Assembly (NCBI RefSeq): GCF_041260155.1
Contig: NC_091935.1
Coordinates: forward strand, 7,431,501-7,495,500
DNA length: 64,000 bases
DNA from: Ptychodera flava
Lineage: Eukaryota > Hemichordata > Enteropneusta > Ptychoderidae
Direction of reading: 5' to 3'
The notes beneath the pieces are model-generated. The model was not told the DNA's origin. It saw only the letters and a list, made by a program, of their open reading frames with translations, and did not search any database. Made by a program: the position numbers and the translations under genes. Below are positions 1-10,544 of the stretch, in pieces (within the stretch, counting starts at the first letter, position 1; each line of letters begins with the position of its first letter).

Positions 1-760
1 TCTCAGCAAACCATCCCAGTCCTTTTCCTACAGAAACAATGCAGGTAAATTTAACTCCTCCTTTCATCCAAGAATTTTTCAAAGGAGAGTAGAAAATCAA
101 ATGACAACAGTTCACAGAGTTCAAGTAACACTCCCACATCATCAGATCCCAAGTCTCAATCTCCTTCTGACAAACAGTTTGGTACACTTTCTTGTAATTA
201 TTGTAAGAAAGACGGCCATTTAATGTCAGAGTGTTTCAAATTGAAAAGAAAACGTGAAGGTCAAAGTGGTCAAAGTGGATCTAAGCCAACCGGCTTTATT
301 TCTTCATCAACTCAATTAGAGTCTAATAATGTGTGCAACACATTTTCTGAGGTTAAACCCCTCTCATCCCCAATTAATGAGGTCAAGGTCAATTCTTCTC
401 AAGATAGCATTATGGGTATTTTCGAGCCATTTATTCATAATGGTTTTATATCACTTTCTAGTGATTTCTCTTCCGCTACCCCTGTCAAAATTTAAGAGAT
501 ACCGGGGCTTCCCAGTCTCTTTTGTTGGCAGATACCCTGCCGTTTTCTGAAAAGTCATTTTCAGGTTCTAAAGTTCTTATTAAGGGGGTAGATTGTAATG
601 ACTACATTCCTGTTCCTCTCCATAATGTCTATTTGTCTTCGGACTTTGTTCTGGACCTGTGACTTTAGGTATTAGGCCTTTTTTGCCTTTTGAAGGGATT
701 CACCTTCTTCTTGGAAACGACCTTGCTGGGGACAAGGTCATTACTAATCCACTTGTGACT
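1..760 (+). other. gag nucleocapsid and protease part of the LTR retrotransposon
   Basis: The zinc knuckle reads CNYCKKDGHLMSEC (CX2CX4HX4C), typical of a retroelement nucleocapsid, and is followed by a basic stretch. Further on are the aspartic protease active-site motif DTGAS and, downstream, a hydrophobic LLLGNDLA motif like the second conserved part of retropepsins. This part is a fossil fragment with degraded coding capacity. Confidence 0.75.
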
Positions 761-1019
761 GATAATCCTAGTTTAGATCAAAATCCAGAGCCAATAGAGG
801 AAGACATTCCCGGCCTTTTCCCTTCATGTGCCATTACTCGAGCCATGTCAAAGAAAACTTCCGAGAATCAAAATACTCTCAAAAATAATGTCACAGATGT
901 TGACTTAAATGACACCTTTCTCAGTCAGGTGTTTGACACGGATCATTCCGTTATCCCTCGTGGATTTGAAACTTCCAGTAAAACTTCTGCTGACCAAAGT
1001 CAGACATTTTCTAGATCAA

Positions 1020-2300
1020 ATCTCATTGCAGAACAACACAAAGACCCAGATATTTTGTCTTTGTTTGACAGGGTAGATGATGAAGGTAAAACTTCAGATA
1101 GCTCTGTTTCCTATTATACAAAGTCTGGTATTCTCATGCGTAAATGGAGACCTCCAGATGTTTTGGTTGATGACGATTGGGCTATAAAACATCAAATTGT
1201 GGTTCCAAAGCCCTATCGTGCTGAAATATTGCGCCTGGCCCATGAAACCCCCTGGGCTGGTCACTTAGGAGTCAGGAAAACTTATCATAAAATTCTCAGT
1301 CACTTTTATTGGCCTAATCTCAGGCAGGATGTAGCACATTTCTGTAAAACTTGTCACACATGTCAAATGGTAGGAAAGCCGAATCAGACCATTCCAAAGG
1401 CCCCTTTACAGCCAATTCCTGCATTCCAAGAACCATTTAGTAGGATACTAATAGACTGTGTTGGGCCCCTACCAAAAACAAGATCAGGAAATGAGTACAT
1501 GTTGACAATTATGTGTACATCAACTCGGTTCCCCGAAGCCATACCACTGAGAAATATAAAGACAAAGACTATAGTGAGAGCTTTAGTCAAATTTTTCACT
1601 TTATTCGGCCTCCCTAAATGTGTCCAGTCCGATCAAGGCTCCAACTTTATGTCTGGTATTTTTCAACAAGTAATGGATCAGCTAGGCATTAAACAGTATA
1701 GGTCCTCCGCCTATCATCCAGAAAGTCAGGGTGCTCTTGAGCGATTTCATCAAACTTTGAAAAACATGATTAGGACCTACTGTTTTGACACAGAGAAACA
1801 GTGGGATGAAGGAATTCATTTTTTGCTCTTTGCTGTTAGAGAGTCAATTCAGGAGTCTCTTGGTTTTAGCCCATTTGAGCTTGTATTTGGACATACAGTC
1901 CGTGGCCCACTTAAGCTCGTTAAAGAGAAATTCCTATCAGACGATGATGATTGTCTGAATATTTTGCAATATGTGTCAGATTTTCGTACAAAACTCTCTA
2001 AAGCATGTGAATTAGCCAGAGAAAATCTTGAGTCATCTCAGCAGTCAATGAAAACCAAATATGATAAAAACACCTCAAAACGGAAGTTTGAACCAGGTCA
2101 AAAAGTTCTTGTTCTACTTCCGGTTCCTGGCAAACCACTCCATGCTCGTTACTTTGGGCCATACCTAATTGATAAGAAATTGAGTGATTTAAATTACATC
2201 ATAATAACACCTGACAGGCGAAAACAAAAACAGCTATGTCACATAAATATGCTTAAGCCATATTTGGATAGGGATAATCCTACTATAACTCAGCCTGTCA
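1020..2300 (+). other. integrase domain of the LTR retrotransposon
   Basis: The translated region shows an HHCC zinc-binding module (H..H, then CKTCHTCQ) and a catalytic core with ILIDCVGPLP, VQSDQGSNF and a later E in GALERFHQTLK, giving the D,D,E triad. The C-terminal part has the GPYLI.K/HINMLKPY pattern found in gypsy integrases. Its position before the RT identifies the lineage. Confidence 0.88.
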
Positions 2301-2419
2301 GTGCAGTCAGTTCAAACCATTATGAAGATAGTGATACTGAAACTGACTTGAGTGAAAATACTCTAAACTCAAAGCTGGGCTCGGTCAAGCTTCAGAACTC
2401 AGAAATCCTGGAGAAGCTG

Positions 2420-3810
2420 GAGTCTACAAAGTTGGCACACCTCCAGCCAGAACAACAACAACAGGTGAAAGAACTGCTCCATGAATATAAACACCTGTTT
2501 CAAGATGTTCCAACGAGGACAAACGTCATCTATCACGACGTTGATGTTGGGGACAGTAAGCCTGTAAAACAACATCCATACAGACTGAATCCAACAAAAG
2601 CAAAATATCTCCAGGAAGAAGTCAAATACCTGCTGGACAATGACTTTATTGAACCCAGTAAAAGTAACTGGAGTTCGCCGTGCATACTTGTTCCCAAATC
2701 AGATCACAGTTATCGTATGTGCACAGACTTTAGGAAGGTCAACACTTTAACAAAGACAGACACTTTCCCAATCCCGAGGATTGATGACTGCATCGACCGA
2801 GTGGGAAAAGCCAAGTATGTGACGAAATTTGACCTACTGAAGGGATTTTGGCAAGTCCCTCTGACGGATCGTGCTCGTGAAATATCCGCCTTTGTTACAC
2901 CAGACGGATTGTTCCAGTACAAGGTGATGCCATTCGGAATGAAGAACTCTCCGGCAACGTTCCAACGGATGATCAACGACGTCATATCCGGGCTAGACGG
3001 GTGTGCAGCTTACGTTGACGACGTCGTCCTGTATAGTGACACCTGGGAGGAACACATCAAGCTCATGCGGAAGTTCTTTGAGAGACTGAGTAAAGCAATG
3101 TTGACTGTCAACCTCGCCAAATCTGAGTTTGGTTGGGCGAGGGTAACTTACCTCGGACATACTGTAGGACAGGGTGAGGTAAACCTGTTGATGCCAAAAT
3201 CAGTGCCATTTCAAGTTTTCCCATACCAAACTGCAAACGACAACTGATGCGCTTTCTCGGTATGGCTGGTTACTACAGAAAATTCTGTCCAAATTTCTCC
3301 GCAATTACTGAGCCTTTGACTAACTTACTTAAAAAGAAAGTAAAGTTTGTTTGGTCAGAGCAATGCCAACAGGCATTTGATACACTTAAAGCCATACTGC
3401 AAAGTGCCCCAGTGTTGTCTGCACCAGATTTCACTTTGCCATTCAAATTAGCTGTAGATGCTAGTGATACGGCTGCTGGTGCTGTTTTATTGCAAGAGGA
3501 TAGTCATGGGGTAGATCATCCTGTTTGCTATTTTTCACGCAAATTTAACAAATCCCAGAGAAACTACTCTACAATTGAAAAAGAGTGTTTATCTTTGATA
3601 TTAGCTTTACAGCATTTTGAAGTTTATGTTACTTCTTCAAATCAGCCAATAGTGGTTTATATTGATCACAACCCTCTTGTTTTTCTGCAGAAATTTAAAG
3701 GCAAAAATCAGAGATTGCTAAGATGGAGTTTAATGTTACAGGAGTTTAATCTTGACATTAGACATATCAAAGGCAGAGACAATTTAATTGCAGACTGTCT
3801 CTCTCGTATT
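2420..3810 (+). other. reverse transcriptase and RNase H of the LTR retrotransposon
   Basis: RT motifs visible include SNWSSPCILVPKSD, MCTDFRKVN, FDLLKGFWQVPL, FGMKNSPATFQRM and the catalytic YVDDVVLYS. The RNase H region that follows shows LAVDASDTAAGAVL, YSTIEKECLSLILAL and DHNPLVFL, the expected catalytic-region motifs of gypsy RNase H, and ends in the usual LIADCLSR. No integrase follows, in contrast to standard gypsy order. The unit is not intact. Confidence 0.88.
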
Positions 3811-3970
3811 TAGAAATTATTGTTATTCACTTTCAAGAAATTTTATGTTGTTCACTTTCAAGAAATTTTACTTTAGAGTAAAACAAAATTTGAGTACTTA
3901 AATCCTTTTCAGATAACATTTGTGAAAGAAAGATTTTTCTTTGAAAAATTTTCTTTTTGAAGAGGGGGTG

Positions 3971-4540
3971 TGTTATGTAGGTCATTTCCCCCACACTCAT
4001 CATGACCTGAGTTCAATTAGTCTAGAACATTCCCAAGGTCACTGCCCTTGATGACCTCACAACCTTGAATTCAATTAGTCATGTTTGGAATGTTCTGGAA
4101 AGTTGATTAGTTGCGTAAGGGAGATAATTTTAGAATAGTAATTAGCATGTCAATAAAAGTTCTAGATTGTTCTTACATGCCTTTATAAAAGGGACGTGCA
4201 CAGCTTCCAGTCAGACTTTTGGGATCGTGTCTCTTGTGTGTTACTAAACTCCAGCAGTAGTCATTCTCAAGACTTTTCAAGACCTTCACTGCCAACGCTG
4301 GATTTATACTGTGGACTTTGTGCAAATTCAAGCCTGCAAGCCAAAGGACTGTTCATTCATCCGACTGACTGTTACAACTCTGAGACTGGAGCTTTGCCGT
4401 CCCAGCTGAGATAAGTAGTCTGTACACTTTAAAGCTTGTATCCTATCCCTAACTTAGCAATTAGTTTTATTTTCGTAATAAATTTTGTTTAAACGTTAAC
4501 TGCTGAGTTCACCCTTTTGTCGTTTTCTCTGCACGTAACA
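3971..4540 (+). repeat. 3' LTR of the Gmr1-like element
   Basis: The LTR starts TGTTATG right after a purine tract (GAAGAGGGGG) and ends CGTAACA, so its ends form the 5-bp inverted repeat TGTTA/TAACA. Inside are a TATA box (TATAAAA at 4184-4190) and a polyadenylation signal (AATAAA at 4477-4482), giving a plausible U3-R-U5 layout. The bases after the LTR (atagt) are the expected target-site copy, but the 5' partner is outside the window. Confidence 0.85.
4466..4471 (-). promoter_or_regulatory. candidate polyadenylation signal for gene A, inside the LTR
   Basis: On the minus strand the LTR reads AATAAA here, about 215 bp past gene A's stop codon. No AATAAA is visible in the 144 bp of host sequence between the stop and the LTR. 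Gene A may therefore use a signal supplied by the antisense LTR. This is inference. Confidence 0.35.
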
Positions 4541-4684
4541 ATAGTTACAGCTGTGGCATTGCACAGTCACTTGATGGGCGGTCACAGCACTGCCTCGGCA
4601 ATGTCTCTCAACTGTTGAGAGAGAATGCTTGTCAATTTATCCTGGCAAATGCCGTATAGATCGACAATGTCAGGATATTTCTTC

Positions 4685-5361
4685 CTAGGTTGCCTGGTTT
4701 ATATGTTTCCTGATGGTATCAACGATGTCATATCGCTCAAGAGATGACCTTTGTAGTAGTTCTAGAAGATTCTTGACCGTCGCGTGATTATATCTTGACC
4801 ATTCCTGAAGGATTTCACCAGTTGGATTACTCTTCTGATTATATATTTGAACTTGCCCAGCCGTATGTCCAAGTTCACCTTTATGAATGATAATAGAATT
4901 AATCATAATTATATACATCTGGGTTCTTTTGGGTGCAAAATGTAGACAATTTAGTAAATTTTAGAAGGTGACACATGATCACCATCCTTCCTAAAAACTT
5001 CAAAAGCAAGGTCCTTTGTTAAGTCAAAGTGACTTATCTGCCACGCATGCGCCACAGTAAAATGGTCAGTCATGACATGTAGTCATTATCGTCTAGGACA
5101 GTTTCCTACCAACATCACCCCTAGTATTCTCAAACATCCATCGACAACATCACCATCCCTATTACAGGCCCTGACAACAGCTGTTTGACAACACGATACA
5201 ACCATGGATTACTTACCTGCTAGAGATCGCCAATCACCACTCATGCACTTTACATTAAGATGATCACAGATGTCCTGGTAAAGGATTGCTGGCATATCAG
5301 CTATATGAGTCTCAAGCGTTACAGATCGTTGTCCTGGTAATCTTCGATCTACCTCTTCACG
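4685..5361 (-). other. death-domain exons of gene A
   Basis: The 145-nt exon (5361-5217) encodes helices with LETHIADMPAILYQDICDHL and the core GDWRSLAG. The 194-nt exon (4878-4685) encodes ELGHTAGQVQIY, NPTGEILQEW and the final helices to HINQAT and stop. The DWR..A..LG and NPTG.IL..W patterns are those of the death-domain fold seen in UNC5- and ankyrin-type proteins. The same exon pair, with the same phases, is present in copies B and C. Confidence 0.85.
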
Positions 5362-8300
5362 CTGTTATAAAATAATTATATTAAATGTAGAAACATGAAC
5401 TGATATAAGCTACGGCTCTCTTTACGACTTTATAAACAGACGGTACGAAGGAGCTTATTAGGAGTAAGGGCCGGAGGAAATCAAAGCTCAGGTCCATCAT
5501 GCACATTGTGACCCTCCTCCAATACCCCATCTAATCCCCTTTTCAGATTTGTAAAATATAACCTTACCCAGTTCAAAATTTGATAGCTTGACGTGTATAA
5601 CCTAACCAGAACCACTTCGCCTTATAGACTCCAATGTTTACTTCTATGTTCAAAGCCCTTCGTTTGTGCACATGTCACTCGATTATTCTTTGGAATTTGA
5701 CCTTATTTTCCATATTTGCAACATGCTAGGTCTTGCTCTTGTCAAGGTACTAATCTCATAATTAACCCTTACAGAACACACTGCATGGGAACCTGGCACT
5801 TTTGGGTGAAATGTAATATTTTGTGCGCAGATATGTACTGAGTCATGTCAAGTACGTTTATATTTGAAAATAGTAATGCATAATGTCCTATATGTCACAT
5901 AGTCTTTATTAACTCCAAGTTTGGGTTTGTTTGATGCGCACGTATCTATCACAAATTATTGTCGAATGTGTTGTAAATCTTTGATCAAAACATTTAAAAT
6001 TTTTATTCATCGTAAAATTTGCAAATGTAAAATGTTACCCATCCCAGCCTAAGTTCGCAAACTGTGACCCTTCACGAAAGGCAGGTTTGTACAAAATGAC
6101 CCTCCCCAGTCCCTCGGGGGCCCCCTCTCATAATAACTGAAAAATCCTATTTTTTTCTTGATATAACGATAGTCATATTCTTCGGGGTTTCTTGTCGAGA
6201 CAAGAGGAATGTCAAGCCTTTTAAAATATATTAATGACTTGAATGCCTTATGTCAGCTGGTGTACATCACGTGGTAGAAACAAAGTTTTTTTTTCAAACA
6301 AAGTTATTCGTGTCGAATGAAGGAGCAAGAATATAACCATTGCACAAAGACTGAACCATTGGAATATGGAGATATTTGCAATATTTCGTTCTAAAAATTT
6401 AAAACCCGATGAAGAACAAGGTTCCATTCCAATTTTAACTTTAGTGAGTTGGCCGTTAAAAAACACAATCACGCATTAAAATTCCGTGCAAAGCCATTTG
6501 TGGATCGGCTTAGGAATCCTAAAACACTTCTATTCATCAAATGTGACATTAATCTTTATGATTTTAGTTTAATAAGATTGAACGTGAGAATAATTTGAGA
6601 AGAGAAGGGATATCTAACAATTAAGATATTTAGATTCTTTAGGTAATCATTATATACTCATACTCACCGAAGTTGATATAGGATATACAGTTATTGTCTT
6701 GCGTCTACCTTCACACAGTAATTTGAGCTCTGGATTATCATGAAGATTACGACCAGGACTTGCTAGCTCTATGATATGAAGGTAACTGGCGTTCACATAT
6801 TCATCATGGGTCTGGTAAGGACATAGTGTCCCCAGTGTGAATTCCATAAACTTGAAATCTCGTCTTCGTATGATGTGGAGCTGTTCCAAAAGCCACTTGA
6901 GTAAATTTCTAGAATCAACACCAGGGGCTTTTTGGACCGTAACTTTAATCAGATTCTGCTCCACGGGAATGTGACGGACAAGTTGTAGTATGTACGTAAT
7001 GTGGAAGTCAAAGGAAAACTTTGCGATGTCACTATAGACATGTCTCTTCAGGGACGATTTCAAAGCCGTTGGAGACCTCATACAACGAGCCAACAAACGC
7101 CAAAATACAACGTCTGGTAGGAAAGATCCAAAATCGAAATAATAAACATCATCGTCGTCTTGTAAAGTCTGCCATCTTGGCACAGGGTCACATTGGCCAT
7201 CAGTTTCGTAGGCAGGTAGAATACTTGGGACCATGTACAATTCTTCATCGTCGCTGGACTCTCTTGGTATCAGACACACCAGATCATAGGAAAGTAGTAA
7301 GGATAGGGTTATCTCTTTTGATAAACCAACTGAATTGGCAATGTGGTTTATGAGATTGGGGTCTGCAAGTCCTCGCTTTTCCAGCATGTCCCAAGATTTC
7401 GCCAAGAGACGGGATCTTTGATTTCTTGGAGGAATAGTTATCAATACTTTCATCAAACTGACAAGAACGTTCGGATCAAAGATTACGTACTTACTCAGAT
7501 ATTCATCCATAGGTTGATATATTATTTCGCCAGCTTTGTGGAAAAAACAAAGCATTTTTCGAAACTCAGTTTCTTCAACTTGAAGCTGATGTTTTACAAG
7601 AACTTGAACCTCATCATAACTTGAGATTGTTTGTCTGCTTCTGTTTCTCCGCTCATTTATTAGTTTATAAAAGTTCATGAATGTGACAGGAAACTTTTCA
7701 CGCACGTAAGTCGTATTCTCTATTTCTTTCAATATACACCTCTGGAGATTACGAGAATCTTCGTCTAATGGAACTGAATTCTCGACCGAAAAAACAAACA
7801 TGCCGTCAGGGTTTTTCACAAAACGATCACGAAACCTATGTACGTCTAGCTTCTCTGTAAGATAGCCAACCACTTCGGAATGTTGACTTGAATTAATACT
7901 CTCTCGGTGTGTGCCAACCAAAAATATGGCAGTGTCCTGACTCTTCGTGTGGGTACAAATGGAATTTAACCAAAACACAATTCTTTCTAGTTGTTTTTCT
8001 TTGTTCTTAATCGCTTCTTTAAGACTGAAAACCAATAAATAAACAGAATGTTCGGCAATAAATATGTGATGAGTCGAATAATACAACTCTTGACCGGCGA
8101 AATCCCATAAACTGAGGCGAGTTGCAAGGTGCCCCTCTCGTATTTGCTGTCTTATTGCTTCACGCACGTGAACTATAGGAATGGGTTGTAGCTTGACTTT
8201 ACAATATATGTACAGATCTGCAATTGGCTGCGTTAAAACAGAAATCACATAGATGAACAATGACAACGTTGGGAGTCCACGCGATGGGAAGGTCAAACCA

Positions 8301-9529
8301 AGGAAATGGCCGATGACTATCCCGCCCATTAATCCTCCGAGTCTCTTAGGTAAGTACCCAAGACAAAGTGTCAGATTAGCTGCCCTGCCCGAGTTTATAC
8401 CCGAAAATGTACCAATCCAGGCGAAGACACCGAACACGAAATGGATTGCTAGATAGTGAACAGTAGGAATGCAAGCCAAAAGAGAAATTAAAACCATCGA
8501 AAGTGGTAAGAAATTTGCGAGGGGGCACTTCGCGTTTAGTTTATGCCTATAGGTGTACAACATGCAACCGCAAGCAAACCCTAGGAACATGAATGGGTGA
8601 GCCATTTTGTGTGACGATACAGTGGTGTCGTCAGTAACACTGTCGGAGATCTTATCATTGGCCACATTTGTTGCTGGCATAAGCATGCACAACCCCCAGG
8701 CCATGCCATTTCTGATACCAATACCGTAAGACACCCCGAGGGCGTAGCCTACCGCATAAAATGTCCAATGGTACATCATCATACAAAGAATATGCAGAAG
8801 AGTTGATGCCTGGAAGTAAGATTTCAAGACACCACAGACAAGGTCATCAAAATATCCACAGATACTTGAGGATTCTTGAAGATTAAGTGTAAGATATGCT
8901 GAGATGGCAAGACCAGTACCGTAACGGTACATGATCATGAAGTCGCCACTCCAAATTAGACAGCACAGATAACAAGTTAGCTGGAAAAGTCCATACCCAT
9001 ATTGTAGTCTCGCTTTCTCAATAAAAAAGAACGGTATAAGAGAGAAAAGGAAAAACCTTGCAACCACTTTGACAGTCTTCTTAAATGGCCATTTCAAAAA
9101 GTTTAGCGATTCTTTAGCTGTAATATCAGGTTTGTTCGACTGTTCCTTGAACATTGTTTTCGATGATAGAATTGCACCTTCAGCTGTACACCAAGACACA
9201 CACCTCTCAAACTCATCCGAAGTCGACGTCTTACATTCTTTCCATCTGGAGTCTACATCTTTGGTTTCATACATCTTTGTTTCAATTCCTTCAGTACTTG
9301 GTTCATCTGTTTGAAACTTTTCGCCAGTCAAGAGACGCAACAGACTGGTTTTGCCAACTCTTCCATCGCCGACAAACATAACTTTACTTCGATTGAATGG
9401 TAGTTTGCCGCTGTGTTTGTACTTCTCGTAGAGTTGTTTCACTTCATCGTCGTGTGCTAGCGCTCCAAAGTTGTAGCATCTCCCATATTTTGGAGATCCA
9501 TACAGCATCGCTTGTAATTTGTTCGACAT
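4685..9529 (-). CDS. gene A: ROCO-type GTPase with inserted polytopic membrane domain and C-terminal death domain
   Basis: Three coding exons: 9529-6668, 5361-5217 and 4878-4685; 1066 residues. Donor CTTCG|GTGAGT joins acceptor AACAG|CGTGAAG in phase 0, and GCAG|GTAAGT joins AAAG|GTGAACTT in phase 1. Residues 50-120 hold the P-loop GDGRVGKTS (54-62) and switch I STEGIE. About 150-445 are 8-10 hydrophobic segments. The GTPase resumes at 455 with RLSLWDFAGQ (G3, 476-480) and FLVGTHRE (G4). COR covers about 610-900. A death domain (about 980-1062; DICDHLNV, GDWRSLAGELG, NPTGEIL..W) lies on the two short exons. The G4 position that is normally Asp is Glu. The ATG at 9529 is chosen because copies B and C start at the same point, 23-30 bp after a splice acceptor (here at 9553). 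An upstream noncoding exon is likely but not found. Role in membrane-linked death-domain signalling is inferred. Confidence 0.87.
5362..6667 (-). other. first coding-region intron of gene A (1306 nt)
   Basis: Bounded by the GTGAGT donor at 6667-6662 and the AACAG acceptor at 5366-5362. I see no further exon, known repeat or RNA gene inside it. Confidence 0.8.
8195..9082 (-). other. membrane-domain insertion within the Roc GTPase of gene A
   Basis: About 296 residues (150-445) contain roughly 8-10 hydrophobic stretches, for example VARFFLFSLIPFFFI, LFQLTCYLCCLIW, LPLSMVLISLLACIP and TLSLFIYVISVLT. They lie between the switch I part and the DFAGQ of one GTPase domain, in the same uninterrupted exon, so no splice event removes them. 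Motifs shared with copies B and C include DFMI.YRYGTGL, YHWTFY, RNG.AWGLCML and WIGTFSG. I do not recognise this membrane block as a known transporter or receptor family. Confidence 0.8.
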
Positions 9530-9552
9530 GATCTTGGCTCTTTTTTCAAATC

Positions 9553-10544
9553 CTATAAGACATAAATTGCACCAGTAAGGCATAGATAATGCCACTTTTG
9601 AAAATATCATGGCGCCACAATTGCCTCAAACATTATCAAGTAAATGTTTGCATATCACTGAGACGGTGTTTGATGTTAGACTACAGATTTAGTTCATAAA
9701 TTTTGTGTGATATTTCAGCTAAGTGATTATTGCGGGAAACGGGAACTTAGACCGAGCGCAGCTCACTAATATATCGCTCCCTTCCAAGGAGGAATTTTTA
9801 TTTCTCAGTAATGACAAATTTATATTTACTTTTTAAGTCACAACAAGATTTGAACCACTTTGGGGAGAATTGGATCTTTTAATTGTTCAAATTTATGGAG
9901 GTTGAAAGTTGCAATATTACAAAATACCCATGAAAAACAAGTATATTTGCAAAAAAAGCAGATGAGCTTACATTTGCAGATGAAACCAACATTAATCGTG
10001 TTTAACGTAGTCCAGGTTTACTCAAATGTCACGCTGATTGCAATTTGATGGCTCGATACGAAGAATTTGTGATTTGTAAATAATTTGTGGATCCTTCAAA
10101 CTTATACAATTGCAGTACTTTTATTACTACCTTTATTACAATCTACGTTGTGATACATCACGCGGCCTTAACCTATCAGGGTTACTTTGTAAGTAATATA
10201 AACGAGCATCATTTCTAATCTCTGTTTACATGTATTATACATTTTAAGGGTTACGTATGGGCCAAATTAGCTCTACTGTGTGTAACACACAGATCTGCCA
10301 CGCAGAGCTGGGGCCAGACGGACGTGTTACTCAAATGCTGCTTGTGGTATTTTGAGACTGACTATATGTCGTACCTGGTGTTCACACAATACTAGTCGGG
10401 TAAATAGAGTCAGTGAAGTTAATTGGCCAGGCAATTGTTGTTCGGCACAGTGCAGGAAAGACCCAGTGAATTGTAGAGAATTAGGTACTGTGTAATTTCC
10501 AAGATCTCATACAATCAATTGTTTTCCAAAAGATTAAATATACA
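9553..10544. other. upstream region of gene A, no gene seen
   Basis: It follows the acceptor-like sequence tgtcttatag in front of gene A's first coding exon on the minus strand. The equivalent spots in B and C also end in pyrimidine-rich sequence plus AG. A promoter or 5' noncoding exon probably lies here or further out, but none can be recognised. Confidence 0.4.

Larger units (their letters stand above)
1..4540 (+). mobile_element. Gmr1-like Ty3/gypsy LTR retrotransposon, 5' part outside window
   Basis: Seen: in order on the plus strand, a CCHC zinc knuckle (about 193-234), an aspartic protease motif DTGAS (about 500), an integrase with zinc-binding and DDE-type core, a reverse transcriptase, RNase H, a purine-rich tract and a 570-bp LTR. 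Integrase lies upstream of RT, the reverse of normal Ty3/gypsy order. That order is known for the Gmr1 lineage first described from cod, and the RT (YVDD, GMKNSPATFQ) is of Ty3/gypsy type. The 5' LTR and start of gag are outside the window, so LTR divergence cannot be used for dating. The reading frame is interrupted a small number of times (about two or three in the visible part), so this looks like a fairly young but broken fossil. It abuts the 3' end of host gene A in opposite orientation. Confidence 0.9.

Noticed and set aside
7021-7353. Plus-strand frames opposite gene A and gene B (also 28459-28791)
   Set aside because: Antisense shadows of the conserved COR-coding sequence.
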